A DNA stretch of 64,000 nucleotides from Bradyrhizobium sp. LMTR 3 (GTDB lineage: Bacteria; Pseudomonadota; Alphaproteobacteria; Rhizobiales; Xanthobacteraceae), in the NCBI RefSeq assembly GCF_001693485.1, contig NZ_MAXC01000023.1, forward strand, positions 248,001 through 312,000. The letters run 5' to 3'. Below the pieces are notes generated by a model, which searched no databases, had not been told where the DNA came from, and worked only from the letters and a program-made list of their open reading frames with translations. Below are positions 16,628-26,081 of the stretch, piece by piece. Within the stretch, counting starts at the first letter, position 1. Each line of letters begins with the position of its first letter. The translations under genes were made by a program, and so were the position numbers.

Positions 16628-19276
16628 TTACAGAGAGCGCTGGATCGTCTCCACGCGATAACATTCGATGACGTCGCCGACACGCATGTCGCCGTAATTC
16701 TCGAACGCCATGCCGCATTCCTGGCCGGACTGCACTTCCTTCACTTCGTCCTTGAAGCGTTTCAGCGTCGAAAGCTTGCCTTCGTGCACGACGACGTTGT
16801 CGCGGATCAGGCGAACATTGGCGCCGCGCTCCACGGTGCCGTCGGTGACGCGGCAGCCGGCGACCTTGCCGACCTTGGAAATGTTGAACACTTCCAGGAT
16901 CTGCGCATTGCCCAGCATGGTTTCGCGCAGCGTCGGCGCGAGCAGGCCGGACATCGCCTTTTTGATGTCGTCGACGAGATCGTAGATGATGTTGTAGTAG
17001 CGGATCTCGATGCCGTTGCGCTTGGCGGCAGCCGCGGCTTCCTTGTTGGCGCGCACCGAGAAGCCGATGATCGCGGCATTGAAGCCTTCCGCCAGGGTGA
17101 CGTCGGATTCGGAGATGCCGCCGACGCCCGCGTGCAGGATGCGCGCGGCGACTTCGTCGGTGCCGAGCTTTTCCAGCGAACCCAAAATGGCTTCGAGCGA
17201 GCCCTGCACGTCGGCTTTGACGATCAGCGGGAATTCCTTGCGGCCCGCGGTCTTGAGCTGCGACATCATCTGCTCGAGCGAGCCGCGCATGCCGGAAATC
17301 GAGGCGGCGGCGTTCTCGCGCTTCTGGTGGGCGCGATAGCTCGTCACCTGGCGGGCGCGGGCTTCGTTCTCGACCACGGCGAGACGGTCGCCGGCTTCCG
17401 GCGGGCCGTTGAAGCCGAGCACCTCGACCGGTACCGAAGGTCCGGCCTCGTCGATGTTCTCGCCCTGGTCGGAGATCAGCGCGCGGACACGGCCCATTTC
17501 GGCGCCGGCCACGATGATGTCGCCAACCTTGAGCGTGCCGCGCTGGACCAGCACGGTCGCAACCGGGCCGCGGCCGCGATCGAGCTTGGCTTCGATCACG
17601 GTGCCTTCGGCAGGCCGTTCCGAATTGGTCTTGAGGTCGAGAAGCTCGGCCTGCAGCGCGATCATCTCGAGCAGCTTGTCGAGATTGGTCTTGTTCTTGG
17701 CGGAGACCTCGACGTCGACGACTTCACCGCCGAACGATTCGACCTGAACCTCGTGCTGCAACAGCTCGGTGCGCACACGTTCCGGCTTGGCATCGGGCTT
17801 GTCGATCTTGTTGATCGCCACGATCATCGGCACCTTCGCCGCCTTGGCGTGGTTGATCGCCTCCACCGTCTGCGGCATGACGCCGTCATCGGCCGCCACC
17901 ACCAGGATCACGATATCGGTGACCTTGGCGCCGCGCGCACGCATCGCGGTGAACGCGGCGTGGCCGGGCGTATCAATGAAGGTGATCTTCTTGCCGCTTT
18001 CCGGCGAGGTCACCTGATAGGCGCCGATATGCTGGGTGATGCCGCCGGCTTCGCCCGACACCACGTTGGCGTGGCGCAGTGCGTCGAGCAGCGAGGTCTT
18101 GCCGTGATCGACATGGCCCATCACGGTGACGACCGGCGAGCGCGGCTCGGTATCGGTGGAATCGTCGACGACGTCGAACAGGCCTTCTTCAACGTCGGAC
18201 GCGGCGACGCGCTTGACGGTGTGGCCCATTTCTTCGGCGATTAGCTGCGCGGTATCGGCATCGATCACGTCGGTGATCTTGTGCATCGCGCCCTGCTTCA
18301 TCAGCAGGCGGATGACGTCGACCGCGCGCTCCGACATGCGGTTGGCAAGTTCCTGGATCGTGATCGCTTCGGGGATCGTGACCTCGCGGACCAGCTTTTC
18401 CTTCGGCTCGTTGGCGGCATGGCCCTTCAGGCGCTGGGTGCGGCGGCGGAACGAGGCGATCGAGCGCTCGCGCACGTCATCATTGAGCGCGGTGACCACG
18501 GTCAGGCGGCCGCGCTCCTTTTGCGGGCCGGGCTTGTGAGTGGTCTTGGGAGCGGCTACGGGGCGCATGGCGCCGCCGGGGCCGCGCCGAACCTGACGCG
18601 GACCTTCGTCCTCATCGGAACCGTCGGCGGCAACGCCTGGGGCACGCGCGGGCGGCACTGCCGTCGCTGGACGGGCGCCGGCCGGGCGGGCGGCGGCGGG
18701 TCGCGCTGCGGCGGGTGCCGGCGTCGCCGCGGGCTTGGCCTCGGTCTCGCCAAATCGCTTCTTGGCCTCGACTTCGGCCTTGCGCTTGGCTTCCTCTTCC
18801 AGGCGGTGCCGTTCTTCCTCGGCCTTGCGGCGGGCTTCGGCGGCCTCGCGTTCGGCCTGTTCGATGCCTTCACGGCTGGCGCGGCGCTTGGCCTCTTCCT
18901 CGGCCAGACGGCGCTCTTCGATTTCGCGCATCTTGGCGTCGGCCAGCGCGCTGGCGCGGGCGGAACGCTCGTCTTCCGTCAGCGTTCGCAGCACCACGCC
19001 CGAACCGCCGCGCGCGGCACCCGGCGTTGCTGCAGGGCGGGAGAGAGGGGCCTTTGCGGCGGGCGCCTTGGCGGCGGCCGGCTCGGGCGCATGCGTCTCA
19101 GTGGCGGGCGCGTCGCCGCCGACGCGGCGCTTGCCACGCTTTTCGACCACGACCTGCTTGGTCCGGCCATGGCTGAAGCTCTGGCGCACGGTGCCCGTCT
19201 CGACCCGCGGCTTCAGCGTCAAGGTCTTGGTCGGAACACTCAAAGTCTTGTCGCCAGGCGTTTTGGTATCAACCAT
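16628..19276 (-). CDS. infB: Translation initiation factor IF-2
   Basis: 882 residues. IF-2 is the GTPase that brings initiator fMet-tRNA to the 30S subunit and promotes subunit joining. The N-terminal 270 residues are low complexity: an Ala/Pro stretch, then a long Glu/Arg/Lys helix from about 130 to 190. An IF2_N segment follows, then the GTPase domain with G1 GHVDHGKTSLLDAL (about 389), DTPGHAAF (G3) and NKIDKPD (G4). Beta-barrel domains and the C-terminal tRNA-binding domain complete it. The ATG is at 19276. It belongs to the nusA-ylxR-infB operon. Confidence 0.97.
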   Translation of the reverse strand: MVDTKTPGDKTLSVPTKTLTLKPRVETGTVRQSFSHGRTKQVVVEKRGKRRVGGDAPATETHAPEPAAAKAPAAKAPLSRPAATPGAARGGSGVVLRTLTEDERSARASALADAKMREIEERRLAEEEAKRRASREGIEQAEREAAEARRKAEEERHRLEEEAKRKAEVEAKKRFGETEAKPAATPAPAAARPAAARPAGARPATAVPPARAPGVAADGSDEDEGPRQVRRGPGGAMRPVAAPKTTHKPGPQKERGRLTVVTALNDDVRERSIASFRRRTQRLKGHAANEPKEKLVREVTIPEAITIQELANRMSERAVDVIRLLMKQGAMHKITDVIDADTAQLIAEEMGHTVKRVAASDVEEGLFDVVDDSTDTEPRSPVVTVMGHVDHGKTSLLDALRHANVVSGEAGGITQHIGAYQVTSPESGKKITFIDTPGHAAFTAMRARGAKVTDIVILVVAADDGVMPQTVEAINHAKAAKVPMIVAINKIDKPDAKPERVRTELLQHEVQVESFGGEVVDVEVSAKNKTNLDKLLEMIALQAELLDLKTNSERPAEGTVIEAKLDRGRGPVATVLVQRGTLKVGDIIVAGAEMGRVRALISDQGENIDEAGPSVPVEVLGFNGPPEAGDRLAVVENEARARQVTSYRAHQKRENAAASISGMRGSLEQMMSQLKTAGRKEFPLIVKADVQGSLEAILGSLEKLGTDEVAARILHAGVGGISESDVTLAEGFNAAIIGFSVRANKEAAAAAKRNGIEIRYYNIIYDLVDDIKKAMSGLLAPTLRETMLGNAQILEVFNISKVGKVAGCRVTDGTVERGANVRLIRDNVVVHEGKLSTLKRFKDEVKEVQSGQECGMAFENYGDMRVGDVIECYRVETIQRSL

Positions 19277-19351
19277 TCAGCAGTCCTAATCTCGTTAGCG
19301 TTGTGCGTTTTCCGCACCATCATTGAAGCAGGTCTTCGGAACCAATCTTCG

Positions 19352-20035
19352 TCAGTCAGAATTTCTGGCCGCCGTCCCGGTCTTGTCGTCATCGTCCGTC
19401 CGGTATCGAACCAGGATCTGGCAGCGCGACAGGAACGTCTTGCTCGCCGGGCCCGCGAGCAGCGCAGCATGTATCACATTTGACCGGCCCAGTGCCAAAT
19501 CCAATTGTGCCGAGGTTAAAGCAGTAACAATCGGCAAATCCCGCGATTCACCGATATTTCGGCCCGTTTGCCCGGCGATCGCGTCCAATTTGCGGATTCC
19601 GTCGGCCGCGCCGTCGGAAGCGTGGACCAGGACTGCGGCCCCGCCCTGCTCGAGCAGGCCCTCAACCTTGGCAAAACCGGAGATCACCTGACCGGCCTTG
19701 GCCGCCATGGCCAATGCCTCGGTGCAGCTTCGTTCCAGCAGGGCCTCGGTATCGGCGGGAAGGGTCACCGCGACCCGGACGTCGCGCTTGAACCCTCTGT
19801 TAAATTGGTGACGCCGCACCGCTTCCGCAACCGTCCGGCGCGAGGCCGACACCCAGAGGCCGCGGCCGGGCAGCTTGCGTTTCAAATCGGGGATCACCTC
19901 GCCCGAGGGGGCGACAACGAACCGGATCAGCTCGTCGACCGGACGCACCTCGCGACTGACCGCGCACATCCGCATGGTCGCGGACTTGTCGGTCCGCGGC
20001 CCATGGTCGAGATCGGGGTCAGCCAAAGCGAGCAT
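19352..20035 (-). CDS. YlxR/DUF448 RNA-binding protein with C-terminal L7Ae-like domain
   Basis: 227 residues in two parts. The first 100 are a YlxR (DUF448) domain: MRMCAVSREVRPVDELIRFV and the family signature GRGLWVSASRRTVAEAV. The second half (about 125-200, LERSCTEALAMAAKAGQVISG, AVLVHASD) resembles the L7Ae/L30e fold of YlxQ. In many bacteria these are separate proteins encoded between nusA and infB; here they look fused, as is usual in alphaproteobacteria. Role: nucleic-acid binding, details unsettled. It begins 75 bp after the nusA stop. Confidence 0.9.
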   Translation of the reverse strand: MLALADPDLDHGPRTDKSATMRMCAVSREVRPVDELIRFVVAPSGEVIPDLKRKLPGRGLWVSASRRTVAEAVRRHQFNRGFKRDVRVAVTLPADTEALLERSCTEALAMAAKAGQVISGFAKVEGLLEQGGAAVLVHASDGAADGIRKLDAIAGQTGRNIGESRDLPIVTALTSAQLDLALGRSNVIHAALLAGPASKTFLSRCQILVRYRTDDDDKTGTAARNSD

Positions 20036-20110
20036 GCCTGTTTGATGGCTCCAGTCATCTGCGCACGGTCTGCGCGCAGAAAAGAGTTTCGGTTTTGCGG
20101 AACACCCGCA

Positions 20111-21721
20111 TTACGCCGTCTGGTCTTCGGTGGCTTCAGCCGCCTCGGATTGCTTGGCGAGTTCGGCCTCGGTGATCCAGCCGGCAATGACGCGAGCCTG
20201 CATGATCATGGCTTCCGCATCTTCGCGCGAGATCTCGTTGGCGTCGAGAATACCGGGATGCTTGGTCGGCTCGCCGCCTTCCTTGCGCTCGGTCCAGCCG
20301 ACCAGATCGTCGGTGGCGCAGCCCGCCAGATCCTCGACCGTCTTGATGTCGTTTTCGCCGAACTTCACCAGCATCTTCGAGGTCACGCCGGGGACCTTCT
20401 TCATTGCATCTTCCACGCCGAGTTCCTTGCGCTTGTTTTCCAGCTCGGTTTCGAGCTGCTCCAGATATTCTCTCGCCCGGCTCTGCAGCTCGTTGGCGGT
20501 TTCCTCGTCGAAACCCTCGATGCCGGCCAATTCCTTGGCATCGACCAGCGCCAGTTCCTCGACCGAGGTGAAGCCTTCGGATGCCAGCAACTGACCCACC
20601 ACTTCGTCGACGTTCAGCGCTTCCATGAAAACGCGAGTCGAGTTCTCGAAATCGGCCTGACGGCGCTCGGATTCTTCCTGCTCGGTGAGGATGTCGATAT
20701 CCCAGCCGGTGAGCTGCGAAGCGAGGCGCACGTTCTGGCCGCGCCGGCCGATCGCCAGCGAGAGCTGGTTGTTGGTGTCGGGAACCACGACCTCGATCCG
20801 CTCGCGGTCCTCGTCGATCACGACCTTGGCCACTTCGGCGGGCGCCAGCGCGTTGACGACGAAGGTCGCGATGTCGGGCGACCACGGAATGATGTCGATC
20901 TTTTCGCCCTGCAGTTCGTTCACCACCGCCTGCACGCGCGAGCCGCGCATGCCGACGCAGGCGCCGACCGGATCCACCGAGGAATCCCTGGAAATCACGC
21001 CGATTTTCGCGCGCGAGCCGGGATCGCGGGCCACCGCTTTGATCTCGACGATGCCGTCATAGATTTCCGGCACTTCCTGCGCGAACAGTTTGGCCATGAA
21101 CTGCGGATGGGTGCGGGAGAGGAAGATCTGCGGTCCGCGGGTTTCGCGGCGGACATCGAAGATATAGGCGCGGACGCGGTCGCCGTTGCGGAACACCTCG
21201 CGCGGCAGCATTTCGTCGCGGCGGATGATGGCTTCACCGCGGCCGAGATCGACGATCACGCTGCCATATTCGACGCGCTTGACGACGCCGTTGACGATGT
21301 CGCCGATGCGGTCCTTGAATTCCTGGTATTGCCGGTCGCGTTCGGCCTCGCGCACCTTCTGCACGATTACCTGCTTGGCGGATTGCGCGGCGATGCGGCC
21401 ATATTCCAGCGGCGGCAGGGTGTCGGCGATGGTGTCGCCGACCTGGGCGCCCGGATTGGCGCGCTGCGCGTCCGCCAGCGAAATCTGGTTCGCCGAGTTC
21501 TCGACGTGATCGACCACCAGCATGTGGCGGGACAGCCGCAGTTCACCCTTCTTGGCGTCGATCTCGGCGTGAACGTCGGTCTCGCTGCCGTAACGTGCGC
21601 GAGCCGCCTTGGCGATGGCGTCTTCCATCGCGGCGATCACGATGCCGCGGTCGATCGACTTTTCGCGGGCGACCGCGTCTGCGATCTGCAGCAGCTCGAG
21701 TTTGTTGGCACTGACTGCCAT
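20111..21721 (-). CDS. nusA: Transcription elongation/termination factor NusA
   Basis: 536 residues. NusA binds RNA polymerase and nascent RNA, modulating pausing, termination and antitermination. The N-terminal polymerase-binding domain (1-125) is followed by S1 (about 135-200), two KH domains (about 230-345, with GACVGMRGSRVQAVV and LAIGRRGQNVRLASQLTGW) and acidic C-terminal helix-hairpin-helix repeats (about 370-500). It lies 3 bp downstream of rimP, so translation is likely coupled. ATG at 21721. Confidence 0.97.
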   Translation of the reverse strand: MAVSANKLELLQIADAVAREKSIDRGIVIAAMEDAIAKAARARYGSETDVHAEIDAKKGELRLSRHMLVVDHVENSANQISLADAQRANPGAQVGDTIADTLPPLEYGRIAAQSAKQVIVQKVREAERDRQYQEFKDRIGDIVNGVVKRVEYGSVIVDLGRGEAIIRRDEMLPREVFRNGDRVRAYIFDVRRETRGPQIFLSRTHPQFMAKLFAQEVPEIYDGIVEIKAVARDPGSRAKIGVISRDSSVDPVGACVGMRGSRVQAVVNELQGEKIDIIPWSPDIATFVVNALAPAEVAKVVIDEDRERIEVVVPDTNNQLSLAIGRRGQNVRLASQLTGWDIDILTEQEESERRQADFENSTRVFMEALNVDEVVGQLLASEGFTSVEELALVDAKELAGIEGFDEETANELQSRAREYLEQLETELENKRKELGVEDAMKKVPGVTSKMLVKFGENDIKTVEDLAGCATDDLVGWTERKEGGEPTKHPGILDANEISREDAEAMIMQARVIAGWITEAELAKQSEAAEATEDQTA

Positions 21722-21724
21722 GGC

Positions 21725-22483
21725 CTAGTCTCCTTCGGTAGGATCGATCTCGCCCCTGCGGAGTCTCTCTGCAGCGAGGCGGTGTTTCTTTGTATTCGTC
21801 GGCTCCGGCTTCTTGCCGGTCTTCGGTTTCTTGCCCTTCGCCGGGTCGCTCTTTTTTGCGTGCGGCGGAGGCGGCGGCACCAGCCCGAGATTCTGCTTCA
21901 GCTCGCGCTCGGCCTGCTTGCCGCGCCGCATCGATTCCGCAATCAACTCGTCGGTCAGAACCAGCCGGGCCTCGGAGATGTCTTCCATCACCAGGAGCAC
22001 GTCGGCATCTTCGTCCGCGCGTGTGTCATCCCGATGTAGCCGCACGGCATTGCCTTCGACACCGGCCAGCGTACCACGGAAGCGCTTGCGGCCCTGATGG
22101 GCGACTGCCATTTCGATTTTCACGAGATGACCGGCGTAGCGTTCGAAATCGGAGCGGCGCACCAGCGGGCGGTCGATGCCGGGCGATGAAATCTCCAGAC
22201 GGTAGGCGCGGTCGATCGGATCGGCGACGTCGAGCACGGGCGACAGCGCCCGCGAGATCGCCTCGCAATCCTCGATCTGCATCGAGCCGTCGGGCCGCTC
22301 CGCCATGATCTGGACGGTGCATCCGGCCTCGCCGGAAATCTTGATCCGAACCAGCCGGTAGCCCATTCCCTGCAAAACCGGCCCGGCAACGGCCGACACC
22401 CGCGCCGCCACGCCCGGCTCGACGACGAGACGGGGCTCGGCCAAGAGGTCGGCATCCTCGGGAACAGCAGTTGGATCGATCAT
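21725..22483 (-). CDS. rimP: Ribosome maturation factor RimP
   Basis: 252 residues. RimP binds the 30S subunit during its assembly. The N-terminal domain shows AGPVLQGMGYRLVRIKISGEAG and DCEAISRALSPVLD, and LEISSPGIDRPLVRRSDFERYAG is the family signature. A basic, Lys-rich tail (KGKKPKTGKKPEPTNTKKHR) extends the C-terminus. The ATG at 22483 is chosen; a TTG 12 bases upstream is in frame, and neither has a clear ribosome binding site. It is first in the rimP-nusA-ylxR-infB cluster, with a structured leader upstream. Confidence 0.93.
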   Translation of the reverse strand: MIDPTAVPEDADLLAEPRLVVEPGVAARVSAVAGPVLQGMGYRLVRIKISGEAGCTVQIMAERPDGSMQIEDCEAISRALSPVLDVADPIDRAYRLEISSPGIDRPLVRRSDFERYAGHLVKIEMAVAHQGRKRFRGTLAGVEGNAVRLHRDDTRADEDADVLLVMEDISEARLVLTDELIAESMRRGKQAERELKQNLGLVPPPPPHAKKSDPAKGKKPKTGKKPEPTNTKKHRLAAERLRRGEIDPTEGD

Positions 22484-22821
22484 GTCCAGGGTCAAAAGCG
22501 TCTTACTTGCATGGGTTTAGGCCGGGCCCAACCGGAGGTCCGGCCGGTTCCCCGAACCGCACTTGGGGCCCCGTTCTGGGCAAGGCAGGTTCAGGTAATA
22601 AAAAAGAGCGGGTCCCGGGGGGCCCACTCTCAATACGCGATCGTATGAGAACCATAAGTTGCCGCGGATATAGCGGTTTTTCCGCAATCCGACAAGGCCC
22701 GCAATCCCGTTAAGGCCGATTTTGCCAAGCTTTGAGAGCGGGGTAAAGTCTAACCCTTCATTCATGAACGCTGCCTAGATTTCCCGAAAACCAGCCAATT
22801 TTGGCCGGTTTAGGTGGGTTT
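22484..22821. other. rimP-DUF2336 divergent intergenic region
   Basis: 338 bp. On the rimP side it holds a terminator-like hairpin (22600-22631) and a second GC hairpin at about 22534-22554 (AACCGG ... CCGGTT). Further right it is AT-richer, with possible promoter elements (TTGCGG, TATATCC read on the minus strand near 22660-22685). No gene is visible. Confidence 0.55.
22600..22631 (-). terminator. Terminator-like hairpin in the rimP-nusA leader
   Basis: Read on the minus strand: GAGTGGG, a C/G-rich loop, CCCGCTC, then TTTTTTATTA. The stem has 7 pairs (one G-U in RNA) plus probable inner pairing, and the T-run is strong. No minus-strand gene lies upstream that it could end, so it would act inside the leader of the rimP operon or end a short RNA. 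Confidence 0.6.
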
Positions 22822-23892
22822 ATGATTGTTTCACCATCGCTGATCCCGGAACTCGACGACATTGTCAGTCGTGGCGACCCCAAGCGCCGCGCCGATGCCG
22901 CGCGTCGTATCAGCGAGCTTTTCATGCAGGGGGCGGCGAGCTTCCGCCCCGATCACGTCGATTTTTTCGACGGCGTTCTGACCAGCCTCGTTCCGCATGC
23001 CGAGATCGAGGCGCGCGCCGAACTGGCCGAGCGCTTGTCGACGCTGGCGAATGCGCCGCGTGGCCTGGTCGGCCAACTCGCCTATGAGGATGAAGTCGCC
23101 ATTGCGGGCCCGTTGCTGCGCCACTCGCCGGTCATCGACGAAAAGATGCTGCTCGAAATCGCGTCCATGAAGGGCCAGGGTCATCTGCTGGCGATGGCGG
23201 AGCGGCCGACGCTTTCGGCCGATCTCACCGACGTCATGATCGCCCGCGGCGACCGCGCGGTAGTCAGGCGCGCGGCCGGCAATGCGGGCGCGGCCTTTTC
23301 ATCGGAGGGCTATTCGACGCTGATCAAGCGCGCCGGTCAGGACGGCGTGCTGACGATCAGGCTCGGCCAGCGCGACGATCTGTCACCTACGCAATTGAAG
23401 GAGTTGCTCGCCGGCTCCATCGACGTCATCCGTCGCCGCCTGTTCCAGGTCGTCAAGCCCGAGCGGCAGGCCGATATCAAGCAGGCAATGACCGCTATCA
23501 CGGGCCCGTCCGAACGCGAGGAGCGACGCGACTTCGTGCCGGCGCAGCGCACGGTGCTGAAACTTCATCGCGAAGGCGCACTCGGCGAAGGCGCATTGCT
23601 CAACTTTGCCAGGGCCTTCAAATACGAGGAATCGATCGCCGCGCTGTCGGCGATGACCGGCGTCAAGATCGAAACCCTCGACCGCCTGATCAGCGGCGAT
23701 CGCTACGATCCGATCCTGATCGCCGGCAAAGCCATCGACCTCGAATGGGCGACGGTGCGCGCGCTGATCATCCTTCGGCTCGGTCCGAACCGGACGGCAT
23801 CACCTGCCGACATCGAAAGCGCGCGCGTGAACTACGTGCGCCTGATGCCCATGACCGCCCAGCGCGTCGTCGAGTTCTGGAAGACGCGGTAA
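22822..23892 (+). CDS. DUF2336 domain protein
   Basis: A 356-residue, mostly alpha-helical protein of the DUF2336 family, which is found mainly in alphaproteobacteria. The early residues SLIPELDDIVSRGDPKRRADAARRISEL and repeated helical pairs with HEAT-like spacing run through the whole length. No signal peptide or membrane segment. The ATG at 22822 is preceded by TAGGTGGG. Function is unknown to me. It is divergent from rimP and convergent with cyoE. Confidence 0.8.
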   Translation: MIVSPSLIPELDDIVSRGDPKRRADAARRISELFMQGAASFRPDHVDFFDGVLTSLVPHAEIEARAELAERLSTLANAPRGLVGQLAYEDEVAIAGPLLRHSPVIDEKMLLEIASMKGQGHLLAMAERPTLSADLTDVMIARGDRAVVRRAAGNAGAAFSSEGYSTLIKRAGQDGVLTIRLGQRDDLSPTQLKELLAGSIDVIRRRLFQVVKPERQADIKQAMTAITGPSEREERRDFVPAQRTVLKLHREGALGEGALLNFARAFKYEESIAALSAMTGVKIETLDRLISGDRYDPILIAGKAIDLEWATVRALIILRLGPNRTASPADIESARVNYVRLMPMTAQRVVEFWKTR

Positions 23893-23940
23893 CAGTCTCG
23901 CCGGCCGCCGGCGTCATTGCGCGTAGCGGCGGACTTCGTT

Positions 23941-24852
23941 CTAGCGGGGCTGGGCGTAGGGTGTGGCATTCATCAGCAGCACACCAAACAGAAGAACCAG
24001 ATAGAGGATGGAAAACACAAACAGGCGACGAGCCGGCCGCCGTTGCTTGTCGTCGCTCCGATGTACTTGCCATGAAAGAAAAACCATGATCGCCCCAAGG
24101 ATCGCCGCAGCCGCGCCGTAAATCGCTCCGGCGAATCCCAGCGCCCAAGGTAGCAGTGAGATCAGAACGAGAAAAACGCTGTAGAGAAGAATCTGGCGTC
24201 CCGTTTCCGCCCTGCCGGCTACGACCGGCAGCATCGGCACTCCGGCCCGGGTATATTCTCCGGCGAGATTGAGCGACAGTGCCCAGAAGTGGGGTGGCGT
24301 CCAAAGGAAGATGATCAGGAACAGGATGAGCGGCTCGATCCCGGCATTTCCGGCGGCAGCAACCCAGCCGATCACCGGAGGGAGTGCGCCAGCAGCACCG
24401 CCAATGACAATGTTCTGCGGCGTTCGGCGTTTGAGCCACATCGTGTAGACGACGACATAAAAGAAAATTGTGAAAGCAAGCAGCGCAGCCGCGGCCAGGT
24501 TCAGCAAAGCGCCGAGAGCCAGAACGGCGCACACGCCGAGCGTCAGTCCAAAAACCAATGCTTCCGAGCGAGATACACGGCCGCCAGGAATGGGACGCAT
24601 GGCGGTACGCGCCATCACCGCGTCGATGTCGGCGTCGTACCACATATTGAGAGCGGCTGCGGCGCCAGCTCCGGCAGCTATGCAAAGAAGGGCAACGGCG
24701 CCGGCGAACGGATCGATATCGCCTGGCGCGACCATGATACCGACGAGTGCCGTAAAGACGACCAGCGACATGACGCGCGGTTTTGTCAGCGCGACATAAT
24801 CTCCGACGCTGGCATACCTCCGGCGAAGGAGAATTGAACGATTGATTTGCAT
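23941..24852 (-). CDS. cyoE: Protoheme IX farnesyltransferase (heme o synthase)
   Basis: 303 residues, UbiA family, inner membrane. It adds farnesyl to heme b to give heme o, the precursor of heme a. The Asp-rich prenyl-binding motif NMWYDADIDAVMARTAMRPI (about residue 70) and eight to nine hydrophobic segments are clear. The ATG at 24852 is preferred to a TTG at 24915 because AGGGGG lies 10 bases upstream. It ends the coxMNOP cluster and would supply the heme a pathway for that oxidase. ctaB is the synonym used in aa3 systems. Confidence 0.94.
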   Translation of the reverse strand: MQINRSILLRRRYASVGDYVALTKPRVMSLVVFTALVGIMVAPGDIDPFAGAVALLCIAAGAGAAAALNMWYDADIDAVMARTAMRPIPGGRVSRSEALVFGLTLGVCAVLALGALLNLAAAALLAFTIFFYVVVYTMWLKRRTPQNIVIGGAAGALPPVIGWVAAAGNAGIEPLILFLIIFLWTPPHFWALSLNLAGEYTRAGVPMLPVVAGRAETGRQILLYSVFLVLISLLPWALGFAGAIYGAAAAILGAIMVFLSWQVHRSDDKQRRPARRLFVFSILYLVLLFGVLLMNATPYAQPR

Positions 24853-24921
24853 GAGACTGATGCCCCCTGTTGCAAGCGAACTGGCGACGCCTTGAAGCAC
24901 CTCCGCGCGAAGCAAGAACGA

Positions 24922-25338
24922 CTACGTCGGTGACGAGAAGAACAGGACCCGGATGAGGTGCGTGTAGTCGGATTCGAACACCATGATGGCTACAAATACC
25001 AACACCAGCACCGGCGGCAGCAGGATGGCATAGGCAAGCGCCAGCCGCTCCCAGGCCATGTGCATGAACACGGCGACGATCAAGCCGGCCTTCAACATCA
25101 TGAACAGCAGGATCAGCGACCATCTGAGATAGCCGTGCAAGCCGAAGTAATCGACGAGATAGGAGCAGGCGCTGAGGACGAACAACCATCCCCAAACCAC
25201 GAGATAAAGCTTGATCGGGTGCTGCTGCCCCTCTGCATGCGCGTGCGTGGCTCCGGCGGCGACGGCGATTGCGTCATGTTTGTGAGTGTGCAGCGAGGGT
25301 TGTTGTTGGGTTCCCAATTCTACCGCTACGTTTGTCAT
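24922..25338 (-). CDS. Small cytochrome c oxidase subunit IV-like membrane protein
   Basis: 138 residues. A His-rich N-terminal tail of about 40 residues (HTHKHDA, THAHAEGQQH) precedes three hydrophobic helices (LYLVVWGWLFVLSACSYLV, LILLFMMLKAGLIVAVF, LLPPVLVLVFVAIMVF). The pattern matches the prokaryotic subunit IV family (COX4_pro). It starts 9 bp after the coxP stop, so it is part of the oxidase operon. The His-rich tail is notable but may only bind metal loosely. Confidence 0.85.
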   Translation of the reverse strand: MTNVAVELGTQQQPSLHTHKHDAIAVAAGATHAHAEGQQHPIKLYLVVWGWLFVLSACSYLVDYFGLHGYLRWSLILLFMMLKAGLIVAVFMHMAWERLALAYAILLPPVLVLVFVAIMVFESDYTHLIRVLFFSSPT

Positions 25339-25347
25339 GCGCTGACC

Positions 25348-26070
25348 TCACCAAAGATAAAAGAAGGCAAAGATGAACACCCACACGAGATCGACGAAGT
25401 GCCAGTACAGGCCGGTGATTTCGACGATCTCGTAATTCCCCTTCCGGCTCGTGAAGAAGCCGCGCCGTTCGACGTCGAAGTCCCCCCGCCATACCTTTCG
25501 CGCGATCGCGATCAGGAAGATCACGCCGATCGTGACGTGAGTGCCGTGGAAGCCGGTGATCATGAAGAAGCTCGAGCCAAACTGCGCCGCGCCCCACGGG
25601 TTTTCCCAAGGCCGGACACCCTCCTGGATCAGCTTGGTCCACTCGAAAGCCTGCATCCCGACGAACGTTGCGCCGAGTGCTGCCGTAACCAGCATCAGGA
25701 CTGCCGTTTTGACGCGATCGCGGCGGTAGCCGAAATTGACCGCCATCGCCATCGTTCCGCTGCTGCTGATCAAGACGAAGGTCATGATGGCGATCAGGAT
25801 GAGCGGGATATGTTGCCCGCCAATCGTGAGCGCGAAGACTTCGCTCGGATTGGGCCACGGCACGGTCGTGGACATTCGCGCCGTCATGTACGAGAGCAGG
25901 AAGCAACTGAAGATGAAGGTGTCGCTCAGGAGGAAGATCCACATCATGGCCTTCCCCCAGGACACATTCTTGAAGGCGCGCTGATCCGAGGACCAGTCGG
26001 CGGCGACACCCTTCAAGCCGGCAGTCCGCACAGGCGATTGTCCAGGGGTTGTCAGCGCAGTCTCTGCCAT
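25348..26070 (-). CDS. coxP: Cytochrome c oxidase subunit III (CoxP type)
   Basis: 240 residues of the heme-copper oxidase subunit III family, with six to seven membrane helices. Signature regions: WGKAMMWIFLLSDTFIFSCFLLSY at the N-terminal side, FFMITGFHGTHVTIGVIFL, and the C-terminal YWHFVDLVWVFIFAFFYLW. Subunit III stabilises subunit I and supports proton uptake. It is the second of two adjacent subunit III genes, the CoxO/CoxP arrangement described for Bradyrhizobium coxMNOP. Spacing to coxO is 11 bp. ATG at 26070. Confidence 0.92.
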   Translation of the reverse strand: MAETALTTPGQSPVRTAGLKGVAADWSSDQRAFKNVSWGKAMMWIFLLSDTFIFSCFLLSYMTARMSTTVPWPNPSEVFALTIGGQHIPLILIAIMTFVLISSSGTMAMAVNFGYRRDRVKTAVLMLVTAALGATFVGMQAFEWTKLIQEGVRPWENPWGAAQFGSSFFMITGFHGTHVTIGVIFLIAIARKVWRGDFDVERRGFFTSRKGNYEIVEITGLYWHFVDLVWVFIFAFFYLW

Positions 26071-26081
26071 CTGGGTCCTCC

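Noticed and set aside
19568..22039. Plus-strand open frame of about 820 codons opposite ylxR, nusA and rimP
   Set aside because: It spans three well-identified minus-strand genes and has the composition of a complementary-strand shadow.
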